NCBI RefSeq assembly: GCF_009184635.1
Contig: NZ_WELI01000014.1
Location: forward strand, 85,333-149,332
DNA: 64,000 nucleotides
DNA from: Rudanella paleaurantiibacter
GTDB lineage: Bacteria > Bacteroidota > Bacteroidia > Cytophagales > Spirosomataceae
Direction of reading: 5' to 3'
The translations under genes were made by a program, and so were the position numbers. This document shows, piece after piece, positions 34,199 through 44,785 of the stretch. Within the stretch, counting starts at the first letter, position 1; each line of letters starts with the position of its first letter. The notes under the pieces were generated by a model. The model did not search any database and was not told the DNA's origin. It saw only the letters and a program-made list of their open reading frames with translations.

Positions 34199-34394
34199 TT
34201 ACAAAGCAAAGGTAGGGGTATCCCGTCGGTCAGAATTGTACGAAAACGAAAGCCAGCCAGCCTCCTGCTCAGTTGCGTAGTATTTCGAGGGAGAAACCGC
34301 GGAGGATCGTACGTATCAAGAGTAGATGAACAAGGCTGGATAACTTAAACGACGTGATATCGTAAGTGTCAGCTTAGCTACCCGTTACAGCTCC

Positions 34395-35267
34395 ATGCGA
34401 CCGCATTATCATAAAGTACCCGCCAATACGCAGGACGCGTTCACGGCCCGGCACGATGCCACGCGGACTCTGAGTTCGATCTGGCACTACCACCCTCAAT
34501 TAGAATTACACTGTGTGGTTCGGGGGGAGGGAGTGCGATTTATCGGGGATCACATCGCCAACTTTTCGCCGGGGGAGATCATTTTACTGGGCGAGAACCT
34601 GCCGCACAACTGGCAATGCAGTGAACGCTATTTTCAGAGCGACCCCAACGCTCATTTTGAGGCCCTTGTCATCCATTTTCTGCCAGCTTGGCTGGGGGAG
34701 GGTTTTTTACACTTATCGGAGGCTGTTCCAATCGCCAAACTCTACGAACAGGCCAAACGGGGGCTGTTGATTCGGGGCGAATTAGCCGAGCGAATCCGGC
34801 CTCTGATGCACAACACCGTCGGAGCGGCCCCCCTAAATCGGGTGGCCCTGTTGCTCACCATGCTGACCCAACTGGCTCAATCCGACTCGATGGAAACCCT
34901 TTCTTCAGCCTATGCCTTCCACCAGTCGAACGAACTGGAAACCGTTCGGCTGAATACGGTCTGTGAATTTACACTGGCTAATTATACCCGCGACATTACG
35001 TTGGAAGAGATCGCAGGCATTGCAAACCTGAGCGTCACGTCGTTTTGCCGGTATTTCAAACTAATGACGCGCAAAACATACAGTCAGTTTCTGGTTGAAG
35101 TTCGCATCAGTTACGCCTGTCGCGCTTTGATCGACAATCGGCAGTCGATCGAGGTAATCTGTTATAATACTGGATTCAATAACCTGTCTAATTTTTATCG
35201 GCAGTTCAAAAAAGTGCAGGGTATTTCGCCGTTGGCGTATAAAAGAAAGTATTTGAAAACTTGTTAA
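34395..35267 (+). CDS. AraC-family regulator with cupin-like sensor
   Basis: A 290-residue regulator. Residues about 15-140 have the cupin pattern of sugar sensors (WHYHPQLELHCVVRGEG, then EIILLGENLPHNW). The end (about 190-288) has two HTH motifs: ITLEEIAGIANLSVTSFCRY, and IEVICYNTGFNNLSNFYRQF. It is 123 bp upstream of the symporter gene in the same direction and probably controls the transport/catabolism operon that follows. Confidence 0.9.
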   Translation: MRPHYHKVPANTQDAFTARHDATRTLSSIWHYHPQLELHCVVRGEGVRFIGDHIANFSPGEIILLGENLPHNWQCSERYFQSDPNAHFEALVIHFLPAWLGEGFLHLSEAVPIAKLYEQAKRGLLIRGELAERIRPLMHNTVGAAPLNRVALLLTMLTQLAQSDSMETLSSAYAFHQSNELETVRLNTVCEFTLANYTRDITLEEIAGIANLSVTSFCRYFKLMTRKTYSQFLVEVRISYACRALIDNRQSIEVICYNTGFNNLSNFYRQFKKVQGISPLAYKRKYLKTC

Positions 35268-35390
35268 GCCAGTTGAATGATAAGATAATTCAGTACAATG
35301 TTGGCCCGGTAAAAGGCAATTATTTTGTGGTATAGTTTAAATGGCTCCACAAATCAGGGTTTTATCGAAATATCGTTTGTACTATTCTAC

Positions 35391-36986
35391 ATGAAGACAT
35401 TGCCTATTATCGACCTGCTGGTAATCGTTGCCTACTTATTGAGCATGGTGGGTGTGGGCGTGTATTTCTCCCGCAAGACAAGCAACGCCGATCAGTTCAC
35501 GACCGCGTCGGGCCGGATACCGGGCTGGGCGATCGGTATGTCGATTTACGCGACGTTTCTGAGCAGCAACACGTTTCTGGGCGTACCCGGCAAAGCGTTT
35601 GGGTCCAACTGGAACTCGTTCGTATTTAGTATGTCGATGCCCCTCGCGGCCTGGGTTGCGGCCCGGCATTTCGTTCCGTTTTACCGGCACACGGGCGAGG
35701 TGTCGGCCTATACGCACCTCGAAAAACGCTTCGGGCCCTGGGCCAGAACCTACGCCGTGGTTTGCTTTCTGCTGACTCAACTGGCGCGGATGGGGTCTAT
35801 TTTCTTTGGTATCGCCCTCAGCTTGCAGGCCCTGACGGGCTACCCGATGGCCACGATTATGGTTGTCGTGGGGAGTTGTATTATTGTCTACACAGTGCTG
35901 GGGGGTATGGAGGCCGTTATCTGGACCGAGGTGGTGCAGGGCGTGGTGAAAACCGCCGGAGCCGTCATTATTCTGTGGTTGGTAATCGATGGACTACCCG
36001 GTGGCATAGGGCGCATTTTGACCGTTGGACAGACCAACCAAAAATTCAGCCTGGGGAGTTTCGCGCCCGATTTCACCCAATCGACGTTCTGGGTGGTGCT
36101 GCTGTACGGTTTTTTCATGAACCTGAACAACTTTGGCATGGATCAGAACTACGTGCAGCGGTATCACACAACCACCTCCGTTCGCGAGGCCACCCGCTCA
36201 ATCTGGCTGTGCGTGTATCTCTACGTGCCGATTTCGTTGATGTTCTTTTTTATCGGTTCTGCCCTGTATGCCTACTACCAGAACAACCCCGACCTGCTGA
36301 ACGCCGTTCGTCTGAGCGTGGCTGCCGAACGCCTACCCGGTGGCAGTCAGGCAGCTATTGCTCAGTTGGCCGCAACCCTCGGTCCGGCAGACATTGGCGA
36401 CAAAGTGATGCCGCATTTTATGGTCAACAACGTACCGGCGGGTCTGGTGGGCCTGATTGTAGCGGCTATCATGTCGGCAGCCATGAGCACGATCAGTTCG
36501 GGGATGAATGCCTCGGCAACGGTGTTCTCGGTCGATGTGTACGGGCGATACGTGAACCGCAACCTGACTGGTAAACAGTCGTTGCGGCTGCTGTACGTGG
36601 CAACCACCGGTTTTGGTCTGCTGGGGATGCTGACGGGCATTGCCATGATCGGTATCAAAAGCGTGCTGGACATCTGGTGGCTGCTGTCGGGAATTTTTGC
36701 GGGCGGCATGCTGGGCCTGTTCCTGCTGGGTATCATCTCCCGCTCTACTCGTAATGCCGAGGCCCTAACGGCCACGATCATCGGGGTGCTGGTGATCGTC
36801 TGGATGACGTTTTCGGGCCGACTGCCCGACGAGTATGCGTTCCTCCGCAACCCGCTCCACCCGAACATGATTATGGTGGTCGGCACGCTCACTATTTTCC
36901 TAATCGGGGTGCTGCTGACCCGCTTGCGATCCACCCCTGAATCAGTCGATCGGGCAACCACCCCGCCCCAGCCCGAATACAACTGA
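35391..36986 (+). CDS. Sodium:solute symporter (SSS family)
   Basis: A 531-residue transporter with about 13-14 membrane segments. The start at 35391 is followed by LPIIDLLVIVAYLLSMVGVG, the usual first helix; an upstream start at 35325 would add 22 residues with no support. GGMEAVIWTEVVQG, at about 170-183, is the SSS signature. The substrate is probably a sugar or sugar acid freed by the neighbouring hydrolases. A DUF3748 protein and an AraC regulator beside an SSS transporter recall the yidL/yidK/yidR neighbourhood of enterobacteria. The aldolase gene starts 40 bp downstream. Confidence 0.9.
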   Translation: MKTLPIIDLLVIVAYLLSMVGVGVYFSRKTSNADQFTTASGRIPGWAIGMSIYATFLSSNTFLGVPGKAFGSNWNSFVFSMSMPLAAWVAARHFVPFYRHTGEVSAYTHLEKRFGPWARTYAVVCFLLTQLARMGSIFFGIALSLQALTGYPMATIMVVVGSCIIVYTVLGGMEAVIWTEVVQGVVKTAGAVIILWLVIDGLPGGIGRILTVGQTNQKFSLGSFAPDFTQSTFWVVLLYGFFMNLNNFGMDQNYVQRYHTTTSVREATRSIWLCVYLYVPISLMFFFIGSALYAYYQNNPDLLNAVRLSVAAERLPGGSQAAIAQLAATLGPADIGDKVMPHFMVNNVPAGLVGLIVAAIMSAAMSTISSGMNASATVFSVDVYGRYVNRNLTGKQSLRLLYVATTGFGLLGMLTGIAMIGIKSVLDIWWLLSGIFAGGMLGLFLLGIISRSTRNAEALTATIIGVLVIVWMTFSGRLPDEYAFLRNPLHPNMIMVVGTLTIFLIGVLLTRLRSTPESVDRATTPPQPEYN

Positions 36987-37025
36987 GTGCTTCTCGCGTA
37001 CAAACCGTCCAACCTGTTCACTGTT

Positions 37026-37997
37026 ATGTCCTTACTCAACAACGCCCGTACCCCCTTACCACGGGGCTTTATTCCCGTTATGCTTACCCCGTTTCGCGAA
37101 TCGGGGGCCATTGACACGCCGGGGCTGGCCCACCTGACCGATTTCTACCTGGAATCGGGGGCTGCCGGGCTGTTTGCCAATTGTCTGTCGAGCGAAATGT
37201 ACGAACTGACCGACTCGGAGCGGCTTTCGGTCACTCGTCAGGTGGTCAGTCAGGTGGCGGGTCGGGTTCCGGTGGTGGCGACTGGCACGCTGGGGGGGTC
37301 GATGGAGCAGCAGACTGATTTTGTCAGACGAATATACGATACCGGTGTTCAGGCGGTCATCGTGATTACGAGTCAGTTGGTAATGCCTGACGAAAGCGAT
37401 GCCGTTTTTCTGGACCGAATGCACCAGTTAATGGACCTGACCGGGGCCATTCCGTTGGGGCTTTACGAATGTCCAGTTCCCTACAAGCGGCTCATCAATA
37501 GCACTATTTTAGCCGACCTGCTGTCCACGGGGCGACTCATTTACCACAAAGACACGAGTTTGGATGCCGACGAAGTAGCCCGACGCTTGCGGGTGGCCGA
37601 AGGCTACGAGTTTGGCCTGTACGATGCCTACATGGTCAACGCGGTGTCGTCGCTACGGGCAGGGGCGGCTGGGCTGTCGTGCATTCAGGGCAATCATTTC
37701 CCGGAGTTAATCGTCTGGTTATGCCGACATTACGATGATCCATCGCGCTGGGAGCAGGCTGCTCGGGTACAGCAGTTTCTAACCGATTGCATGGCCTTGG
37801 TGCATACGGCTTACCCTATCATTGCCAAATACAGCCTGCAAAAACGTGGCCTGCCCATCTCGCTCCACACCCGCCGAACCGTTGACCCCTTCACGCCTTC
37901 GGTGCGGAACGACATGGACGCGCTCCTGTCCAAAGTCGAGCGGCTGTACGAGGAACTTGGTATTGAATCGGTTCAACCCCAGCTTTTTCCATTATGA
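37026..37997 (+). CDS. DapA/NanA-family aldolase
   Basis: A 323-residue lyase of the dihydrodipicolinate synthase/N-acetylneuraminate lyase family. The Schiff-base lysine is in LIYHKDTS (about residue 176) and the catalytic tyrosine in LGLYECP (about 149). The start at 37026 (MSLLNNARTPLPRGFIPVML) is preferred to a start 39 bp earlier. The family splits 2-keto sugar acids; next to a sialidase-fold protein it could act on sialic-acid-like or keto-deoxy acids. The exact substrate cannot be told from the sequence. Confidence 0.85.
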   Translation: MSLLNNARTPLPRGFIPVMLTPFRESGAIDTPGLAHLTDFYLESGAAGLFANCLSSEMYELTDSERLSVTRQVVSQVAGRVPVVATGTLGGSMEQQTDFVRRIYDTGVQAVIVITSQLVMPDESDAVFLDRMHQLMDLTGAIPLGLYECPVPYKRLINSTILADLLSTGRLIYHKDTSLDADEVARRLRVAEGYEFGLYDAYMVNAVSSLRAGAAGLSCIQGNHFPELIVWLCRHYDDPSRWEQAARVQQFLTDCMALVHTAYPIIAKYSLQKRGLPISLHTRRTVDPFTPSVRNDMDALLSKVERLYEELGIESVQPQLFPL

Positions 37998-38029
37998 ATG
38001 ACTACAGGTCACTTTTCCGCTCAACCATC

Positions 38030-39217
38030 ATGAAACGACTTCTTCACATTGGTCTGATTTGCCTCCTAACCATGCCCTTCGCCGGGGCACAAAGCTTCCC
38101 GAACGTGCCGGGTGTGGTGATTGACCACCTGCCCAAATCGTCTGGTAACTATTTGGGGTCGCCCAGCATCGTGATCCTACCCGATGGCAAGTATGTGGCC
38201 TCGCACGATATTTTCGGAAAAGGACCAACCCCGCAGCACACCCATGTATTTGGGTCGTCGGACCGGGGGAAAAGCTGGCAGAAAATCGCTGAATTGGATA
38301 GCCTGTGGTGGGCCACGTTGTTTGTCAACAAGGGGGACTTGTACCTGTTCGGCACAACGAAAGAGTACGGGCGGATGTCGATTCGTCGCTCCACCGACGG
38401 AGGCCGCAACTGGAGTAGCGTGGACGAGGGCTACCTGAGTACGGAGCAGGGTTTCCATTGCGCGTCGGTGCCGGTACAGGTGTTCAAGGGGCGAGTCTGG
38501 AAAGGCATGGAACGCAATGTGCCGGTGACGAGTTGGGGCAATTTCCAGAGTTTTGTGGCCTCCGCCCCCGTCGATGCAGACCTGCTCGATCCCAAAAGCT
38601 GGTCGTTTACGCAACGTCTGACTTATCACAAAGCCGAGTGGAAACCGGGCAATGCGTGGCTGGAAGGCAACATAGTCATGAATCCGAAAGGCGAAACCTG
38701 GAACATCCTGCGGGTCAATAATTTAGAAGACGATCAGGCGGTGATGTACCGGGTGAGCGACGATGGGCGTACTGCCGATTCAACGACGGTCAAATTCATC
38801 AAGCTGCCGGGGGCCTGCAAGAAGTTTAACATCCGATTCGACCCGAAAACCGAGTTATACTACACCTTCACCAATTACGCACTCCCCAAACACCGCGTTT
38901 ACAAGCGCGAACGTGCCCGGAACTCGCAGGTGATGCTGTCGTCGCCCGATCTGGAAAACTGGACCATTCGCGGAATCGTCTTATACAACCCGGATGTCGA
39001 AAAGCACGGGTTTCAGTATGTAGACTGGCAGTTCGATGGGAAGGACATTGTTATTGCTTCGCGTACCGCTTTCGAGGATGGCATGGGCGGGGCCGATAAT
39101 CAGCACAACTCTAATTTTCTGACGTTCCACCGCGTCAAAAACTTCCGCAAATACCGCACCCCCGACGAATGGAAATCCCTGCTGGAGGGCGTTAGCGACT
39201 TCGTCGTATTGAAATAA
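38030..39217 (+). CDS. Secreted sialidase-fold (BNR repeat) protein
   Basis: A 395-residue exported protein with signal peptide MKRLLHIGLICLLTMPFAGA. It shows Asp-box repeats, SSDRGKSW and STDGGRNW, the hallmark of six-bladed sialidase-type propellers. It may be a sialidase or another glycan hydrolase of that fold; the Arg triad is not assigned. The start at 38030 removes a 12-residue extension that overlaps the aldolase gene. The SusC gene begins 26 bp after its stop. Confidence 0.8.
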   Translation: MKRLLHIGLICLLTMPFAGAQSFPNVPGVVIDHLPKSSGNYLGSPSIVILPDGKYVASHDIFGKGPTPQHTHVFGSSDRGKSWQKIAELDSLWWATLFVNKGDLYLFGTTKEYGRMSIRRSTDGGRNWSSVDEGYLSTEQGFHCASVPVQVFKGRVWKGMERNVPVTSWGNFQSFVASAPVDADLLDPKSWSFTQRLTYHKAEWKPGNAWLEGNIVMNPKGETWNILRVNNLEDDQAVMYRVSDDGRTADSTTVKFIKLPGACKKFNIRFDPKTELYYTFTNYALPKHRVYKRERARNSQVMLSSPDLENWTIRGIVLYNPDVEKHGFQYVDWQFDGKDIVIASRTAFEDGMGGADNQHNSNFLTFHRVKNFRKYRTPDEWKSLLEGVSDFVVLK

Positions 39218-39243
39218 ATCCATTTCACAAACCACGTTCAATC

Positions 39244-42200
39244 ATGAAAAACAAACTACTCCTGATTGCGCTGTTTCTGTTACTTGGCCTCCGGGTCATG
39301 GCGCAGGAACGGACCATCACCGGCTCCGTTCGCGATGCGGGCGGCAATCCGCTGGTGGGGGCGAGTGTGCTGGTGAAAGGCACCACGCGCGGGGCCACCT
39401 CCGATTTGGATGGCCTTTTTAAACTAACCGTTCCCAATGGCGCGGGCAACGCCCTGATCGTTTCCATCATTGGATTCGTCACGCAGGAAGTGCCGCTTAC
39501 ACCCGCCCAAACGAACGTGTCGGTGGTACTCAACGAAGACAATAAAGCTCTCGATGAGGTGGTTGTTGTAGGCTACGGCACCCAGAAAAAGATTAACTTG
39601 ACGGGGGCCGTGGGCAGTATTGACACAAAACAGATTGAGAACCGCCCGGTAACCAATGCGAGTCAGGCGTTGCAGGGGCGGATTCCGGGGTTGTTAGTTA
39701 CCCAAACCGGCGGGCAACCCGGCAACGAGAACATTGGCCTGCGGATTCGGGGCATCAGCACGCTCAATAGCAACGAGGTGCTGGTGATTGTGGACGGTAT
39801 TGCCATGTCGATGAAGAACCTGAATCCCAACGACATCGAGAGTATTTCGGTGCTGAAAGATGCGGCCTCGGCGGCTATTTACGGGGCGAGGGCTTCGGGG
39901 GGCGTTATTCTGGTAACGACCAAAAAAGGCAAGTCGGGCAAAACGCGGGTGACGTACGACGGCTACGTGGGGACGCAAAGCCCCACCCGCTTACCCACAA
40001 TGGCCAACGCTTACGAACACGCGCTGCTGTTTAAGGAAGGGGAGCGCAACGACAATCCTAACCAAACCAACTTTACCTTCACGGATGCCGACATCGAGAA
40101 GTACCGCACCGGGGCATTGCCCAGTGCCGACAAGCTGGGGTTTCTGTTTCGGTCCGCCCCGCAGACCGGACACAACGTCGGTATTTCGGGCGGGGGCGAA
40201 AACTCGAATTATTACATTTCGCTGGGTTATCTTAAGCAGGACGGTATTATGCGGAACACGGGCTACGAACGAATTAACATCCGCACCAACAACAATTTTA
40301 CGGTGGGCAAGCGGCTCGATGTGGGCATTATGACTCAGTTTGCGCCATCGCTGCAAAAAGCCCCTTCCGAAGCCTCGTACCCCAACGGACCAACCCGCAC
40401 GATCAACGACATTATTTTTGAAGCCTACCGGCGCGGGTCGGTTTACCCAATTTTTACCTCCGACGGGCAGTGGGCTTCGGTGACGGCCTTTGCCAATCGG
40501 CTTGGGCTGGCCTCCGAAGATGGTGGGTTTGCACGCGAGCGGCTCAACCGGCTGACGGGGGCCGTTACGTTGAACTACCGCATCCTCGACGGCCTGTCGA
40601 TTGGGGGGATGTACAGCGGAAAATTCGATCAGACGCGCCGGGTAGATTACAGTAAACGCATGAAATTCATCAACCCGGTAAATTTAAAAACCGTCGATTT
40701 TGATTATAGCACGAATTCACTGCTGACGGCCAATCAGACCAACTACCAGCACAACCTCCAGCTACTGCTGAACTACAACCGGACGTTCGGCGACCACAAC
40801 GTGAAACTACTGGGCGGTTTCTCCCGCGAGTGGAATCAGGATTTTGCGGAAACGGTGGGTCGGCGCGATTTCCTGACCGACGAGATTTACGTAGTTAACG
40901 CGGGGTCGGCCAATACGCAGACCTGGACAACGGGCGGCTCGGCTTCGGAATGGGCAATCCAGTCGTTTTTTGGGCGGGCCAACTATGATTACAAAGGCAA
41001 GTACCTGCTCGAAGGCATCGTTCGGTACGATGGTTCGTCGCGGTTTGCCGCGCCCGTGCGCTGGGGTCTGTTCCCGTCGGTATCGGGGGGATGGCGCGTG
41101 AGCGATGAGCCGTTTCTAAAAAACAACCGCGTCGTGAACGACCTCAAACTGCGGGCCTCGTGGGGGCAGGTGGGCAACCAGAACGTGGCCCTGTATCAGT
41201 TTGCTTCGTCGGTCAGCACCAGTGCGTATTATTTCAACGGGCTACCTAACACCACTGCATTCTACAGTGGCAACCCCAACCCCGATTTGACCTGGGAAAC
41301 CAAAACAACCGCCAACCTCGGCATCGACGCGGGTTTCTGGAGTAACAAACTGCTGTTGACCTTCGACATTTTTAAGGACCGCACACGGGGCATTTTGCTA
41401 CAGCCGCCCGTCCCGGACACGTATGGCCGGGGCCGGGTTTTCCAGAACGTCGGTACGGTCGATAACCGGGGTTGGGAGATTGAGGTGAAGCATCAGAACC
41501 AGATCAAGGGTTTTCGCTACAACGTGGGTGTACAGCTATCGAATGCCCGCGAAACGGTGGTGGACGTGGGCGGGCTGGGTCCGCGCATCGACGGAACCAC
41601 CATTACCGAAGTGGGCTACGGTGTGAACGAGTGGTTTGGCTGGGAAGCCGCCGGGCTGTTTCAGACCACTGAGGAAGTGAAAGCGGCTTCGTTTCAGAAC
41701 GTGCAGACCGGCCCCGGCGACATTCGGTACGTGGAACACGGGGGTAATCCCACCACCATCACCGCCGACGACCGGGTACATCTGGGCCGCCAAACCCCCA
41801 TGTTTCCCTACGGTGTCAATGTGGACCTGTCGTGGCGGGGCTTCGATTTTTCGGCCTTCGGGCAGGGAGTCGGCTACCGGCTCACGTACATGTCGTCGTT
41901 GGGCTGGCACGCCTTTCAGGATAATTTAGCCTCGGCCATGACGATTCACCTCGACCGCTGGACGCCCGAAACCCCTAATGGTCGCTTTCCCAAAACGCGG
42001 ATTGGCGGGGTGAACAAAGCCTTTTCGTCGTTCCACCTGCAAAACTCCGCCTATTTCCGCCTGAAAAACATTCAGGTGGGCTACACATTACCCGCCAACC
42101 TGACGGAGCGACTGAAAATAGCCCGGTTGCGGGTATTCTTTAGTGGTGAAAACCTCGTCACGTTCACCAAAATGCTTGCCTTCGATCCCGAAGCTCCCAA

Positions 42201-42264
42201 CGGCAGCGGCAACTTCTATCCACTCAGCAAGGTCACTACGTTTGGTCTGAATCTGTCGTTGTAA
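39244..42264 (+). CDS. SusC-like TonB-dependent receptor, copy 1
   Basis: A 1006-residue outer-membrane transporter. After the signal peptide (MKNKLLLIALFLLLGLRVMA) comes the carboxypeptidase-like domain (about 22-95, TITGSVRDAGGNPLVGASVL), then the plug with VVVVGYGTQKKINLTGAVGS and a beta-barrel ending in an aromatic-rich strand (FGLNLSL). It forms the transport pore with the SusD protein encoded just after, which starts 24 bp downstream. The glycan is presumably the substrate of the neighbouring hydrolases. Confidence 0.95.
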   Translation: MKNKLLLIALFLLLGLRVMAQERTITGSVRDAGGNPLVGASVLVKGTTRGATSDLDGLFKLTVPNGAGNALIVSIIGFVTQEVPLTPAQTNVSVVLNEDNKALDEVVVVGYGTQKKINLTGAVGSIDTKQIENRPVTNASQALQGRIPGLLVTQTGGQPGNENIGLRIRGISTLNSNEVLVIVDGIAMSMKNLNPNDIESISVLKDAASAAIYGARASGGVILVTTKKGKSGKTRVTYDGYVGTQSPTRLPTMANAYEHALLFKEGERNDNPNQTNFTFTDADIEKYRTGALPSADKLGFLFRSAPQTGHNVGISGGGENSNYYISLGYLKQDGIMRNTGYERINIRTNNNFTVGKRLDVGIMTQFAPSLQKAPSEASYPNGPTRTINDIIFEAYRRGSVYPIFTSDGQWASVTAFANRLGLASEDGGFARERLNRLTGAVTLNYRILDGLSIGGMYSGKFDQTRRVDYSKRMKFINPVNLKTVDFDYSTNSLLTANQTNYQHNLQLLLNYNRTFGDHNVKLLGGFSREWNQDFAETVGRRDFLTDEIYVVNAGSANTQTWTTGGSASEWAIQSFFGRANYDYKGKYLLEGIVRYDGSSRFAAPVRWGLFPSVSGGWRVSDEPFLKNNRVVNDLKLRASWGQVGNQNVALYQFASSVSTSAYYFNGLPNTTAFYSGNPNPDLTWETKTTANLGIDAGFWSNKLLLTFDIFKDRTRGILLQPPVPDTYGRGRVFQNVGTVDNRGWEIEVKHQNQIKGFRYNVGVQLSNARETVVDVGGLGPRIDGTTITEVGYGVNEWFGWEAAGLFQTTEEVKAASFQNVQTGPGDIRYVEHGGNPTTITADDRVHLGRQTPMFPYGVNVDLSWRGFDFSAFGQGVGYRLTYMSSLGWHAFQDNLASAMTIHLDRWTPETPNGRFPKTRIGGVNKAFSSFHLQNSAYFRLKNIQVGYTLPANLTERLKIARLRVFFSGENLVTFTKMLAFDPEAPNGSGNFYPLSKVTTFGLNLSL

Positions 42265-42288
42265 ACTGGCTTTAACACAGACATCATC

Positions 42289-43815
42289 ATGAAACTCTTT
42301 CGTTTTATCGCTTTTGCGGGGCTACTCAGCACGGTATCGGCCTGTAAGGATAATTTCCTCGAAACCTTGCCCCTCACCGCCCCCTCCGACAAACTGTTCT
42401 GGAAAACGGAGCAGGATGCCGTTTTCTGGATCAACGATGCCTACCGCACCTTGCCGGGCGCGGGCGATTATATCTTCAACGCCATGAGCGACGACGCCTA
42501 CACCGCAACCACTGCCAACGGGGTTGTCGCCAACGGGACGTACGAACCCACGTCGGCGGTAATTGCGTCGAAGTGGGGCTACGGCACCATCCGGCATTGC
42601 CTTGAGTTGCTGGCGCGGGTCGATGGCATACCGGGAATCAGACCCGAACTGAGCAGTCGGCTCAAGGGCGAAGCGCAATTTATGATCGCCCTGAAATATT
42701 TCGAGATGGCAACCCTGTACCGCGACGTACCGCTGGTAGATAAAGTTTTGCCGCTATCGGAGTCCGACATCCCGAAAAGCGACAAAAAAACGGTGATCAA
42801 ATATGCTCTCGATCAACTCGATCTGGCGATTCCAAATTTGCCCATCCGCTACCCAACGGCGGCTGACAATGGTCGGATTACCAAAGGAGCGGCTTTGGCC
42901 TTGAAAGCGCGGATTTTGCTGTTCAATGAGCGTTGGGACGAAGCCGCTACTGCCGCTAAGACCGTGATGGACCTGAATACGTATCAGTTGCACCCCAATT
43001 TCAACGAGCTGTTCCTGACGGCGTTCAACAATCAGACGAAAGAGGTGATTCTGGCCTACCAGTACGCTAAAGATCTGTCGGTCCATACCATTCAGTTCTC
43101 GTACGGGTTCTATCAGGTCGGCGGGTCGGGTCTTTCGCTGCCCTTGCCCGATCTGGTCAATTCCTACGAGAGCAAAGACGGACTGCCCATCACAGAGTCA
43201 CCGCTGTACAACCCGCTGAAGCCGTTTGAGAACCGCGACCCACGTTTCGCCCAGACGTTCATTACGCCGTTTGAAACCTTCGCCGGGGTCAAGTACGATC
43301 CAATCAATAATAAAGACGACAAAACGCAGGCGAAAACGTACATCTACTACCGGAAGTATATTGCCGACCTGACCAATCAGCAACGCTCAAGCTGGGTCAA
43401 CTGGATTATTTTCCGCTACGCCGACGTATTACTGATGTACGCCGAAGCGAAAAATGAAGCCACCGGACCAGATGAGTCGGTGTATGCGGCCCTTGACCAG
43501 ATCAGGACGCGGGCCGGGATGCCGAAAGTAGATCGCGCCCGCAACACTACCCGCGAGTCGTTACGTGGCCTGATCCGCAACGAACGCCGGGTCGAACTGG
43601 CCGGGGAGGGACTTCGCTACTACGATATTCTACGCTGGAAAACCGCCCAAACCGTGCTGAACAAGCCGGTGGTCAGCTTCACCATTCCGGGTGTGTTGCC
43701 CCTGCAAAACATCGAAACCCGCGTGTTCAACCCCGCCAAGAATTACGTTTGGCCCATTCCGCAAACCGCCATCGACAACGCCACCAAGCTGGTGCAGCAC
43801 CCGGAATGGAAATGA
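42289..43815 (+). CDS. SusD/RagB-like glycan-binding lipoprotein, copy 1
   Basis: A 508-residue surface lipoprotein with signal and lipobox (LLSTVSAC, lipid Cys at 19). The middle shows the helical repeats and the end the MPKVDRARNTTRESLRGLIR, NERRVELAGEGLRYYDI block typical of SusD/RagB. It caps the SusC barrel and catches the glycan. It is paired with the gene upstream. Confidence 0.95.
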   Translation: MKLFRFIAFAGLLSTVSACKDNFLETLPLTAPSDKLFWKTEQDAVFWINDAYRTLPGAGDYIFNAMSDDAYTATTANGVVANGTYEPTSAVIASKWGYGTIRHCLELLARVDGIPGIRPELSSRLKGEAQFMIALKYFEMATLYRDVPLVDKVLPLSESDIPKSDKKTVIKYALDQLDLAIPNLPIRYPTAADNGRITKGAALALKARILLFNERWDEAATAAKTVMDLNTYQLHPNFNELFLTAFNNQTKEVILAYQYAKDLSVHTIQFSYGFYQVGGSGLSLPLPDLVNSYESKDGLPITESPLYNPLKPFENRDPRFAQTFITPFETFAGVKYDPINNKDDKTQAKTYIYYRKYIADLTNQQRSSWVNWIIFRYADVLLMYAEAKNEATGPDESVYAALDQIRTRAGMPKVDRARNTTRESLRGLIRNERRVELAGEGLRYYDILRWKTAQTVLNKPVVSFTIPGVLPLQNIETRVFNPAKNYVWPIPQTAIDNATKLVQHPEWK

Positions 43816-43855
43816 TGCAGATGCGAATGCGACGGGTTGCAACGGCCACCGATTT

Positions 43856-44785
43856 ATGAGAAAAAACGACGTGTTTGTGGTGGGCAGTTTCGTGATGGGG
43901 CTGACCATCCGGGTGCCCCGATCACCGGTACCGGGCGAAACCCTCATGGGGACGGGTTTCGACCTAGGACCGGGTGGGAAGGGGTTAAATCTGGCCATTG
44001 CGGCAGTCAGAGCCGGGGCTTCCGTTTCGCAAATCCTTTGCATCGGGCAGGATCTGTTTGGTGAAAAGGCCATGCAGATAATCAAACAGGAAAATCTATC
44101 TGCCCAATACGTTCATCAGGTCAAAGGCATTCATACAGGCTGCGGCTTTGTGACGCTACTTCCATCGGGCGAAAATACCATCGTGCTCGATGCCGGTGCC
44201 AACCAGTGGATGGCCCCAGATTTGGTGAGGGATGCAGAAGCAGCCATTGCTGATAGCAGGGTGGTTGTCGCGCAACTGGAGGTGCCCAACGATGCCGTTG
44301 AAACGGCCCTGCAACTGGGCCGCAGGCACGGTTGCCTGACCATGCTGAACCCAGCCCCGGCACGTCGCCTACCGGACGGTCTCCTGCAATACGTTGACAT
44401 TCTGACGCCCAACGAAACCGAAGCCCGCTTGCTACTGGGTCTGCCACCCGACGACGGTACACCGACGGAAGACCTGGCCCAGCAACTTCTGGCTCTGGGG
44501 CCGGGTGCGGTGGTAGTTACGCGGGGAAAACTGGGTGCTCTGCTGGTGACGGCGAATCAGGTCGAATCCATACCTGCACCCAGCATTCAGACGGTCGATC
44601 CAACCGGAGCTGGCGATTGCTTTAATGGCTTGGTGGCCAGTCAATTGGCAAGAGGGAAGTCCCTGATTGACGCGGTTCGCCGGGCGGTTCATGGGGGAGC
44701 GTATTGTGCCGGAAAATTAGGCGTCATCAACGGATTGCCTACTACGTCCGAATTAGACGAGTTTATTAACCAACACCGCTTATGA
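43856..44785 (+). CDS. PfkB-family carbohydrate kinase (ribokinase-like)
   Basis: A 309-residue sugar kinase. It has GPGGKGLNLAIAAVRAGA near residue 38 and the anion-hole and catalytic block TVDPTGAGDCFNGLVA near 244-259, with Asp as the base. The start at 43856 gives MRKNDVFVVGSFVMGLTIRV; longer frames would overlap susD. Its TGA overlaps the ATG of the transaldolase-like gene by four bases (ATGA), so they are coupled. The substrate may be a keto-deoxy acid or a pentose. Confidence 0.9.
   Translation: MRKNDVFVVGSFVMGLTIRVPRSPVPGETLMGTGFDLGPGGKGLNLAIAAVRAGASVSQILCIGQDLFGEKAMQIIKQENLSAQYVHQVKGIHTGCGFVTLLPSGENTIVLDAGANQWMAPDLVRDAEAAIADSRVVVAQLEVPNDAVETALQLGRRHGCLTMLNPAPARRLPDGLLQYVDILTPNETEARLLLGLPPDDGTPTEDLAQQLLALGPGAVVVTRGKLGALLVTANQVESIPAPSIQTVDPTGAGDCFNGLVASQLARGKSLIDAVRRAVHGGAYCAGKLGVINGLPTTSELDEFINQHRL

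Noticed and set aside
35301..35327. A promoter with TTGG and TTATTTTG before the symporter
   Set aside because: The spacing is 16 bp and the box misses the conserved A of TAnnTTTG, so it is too weak to annotate.
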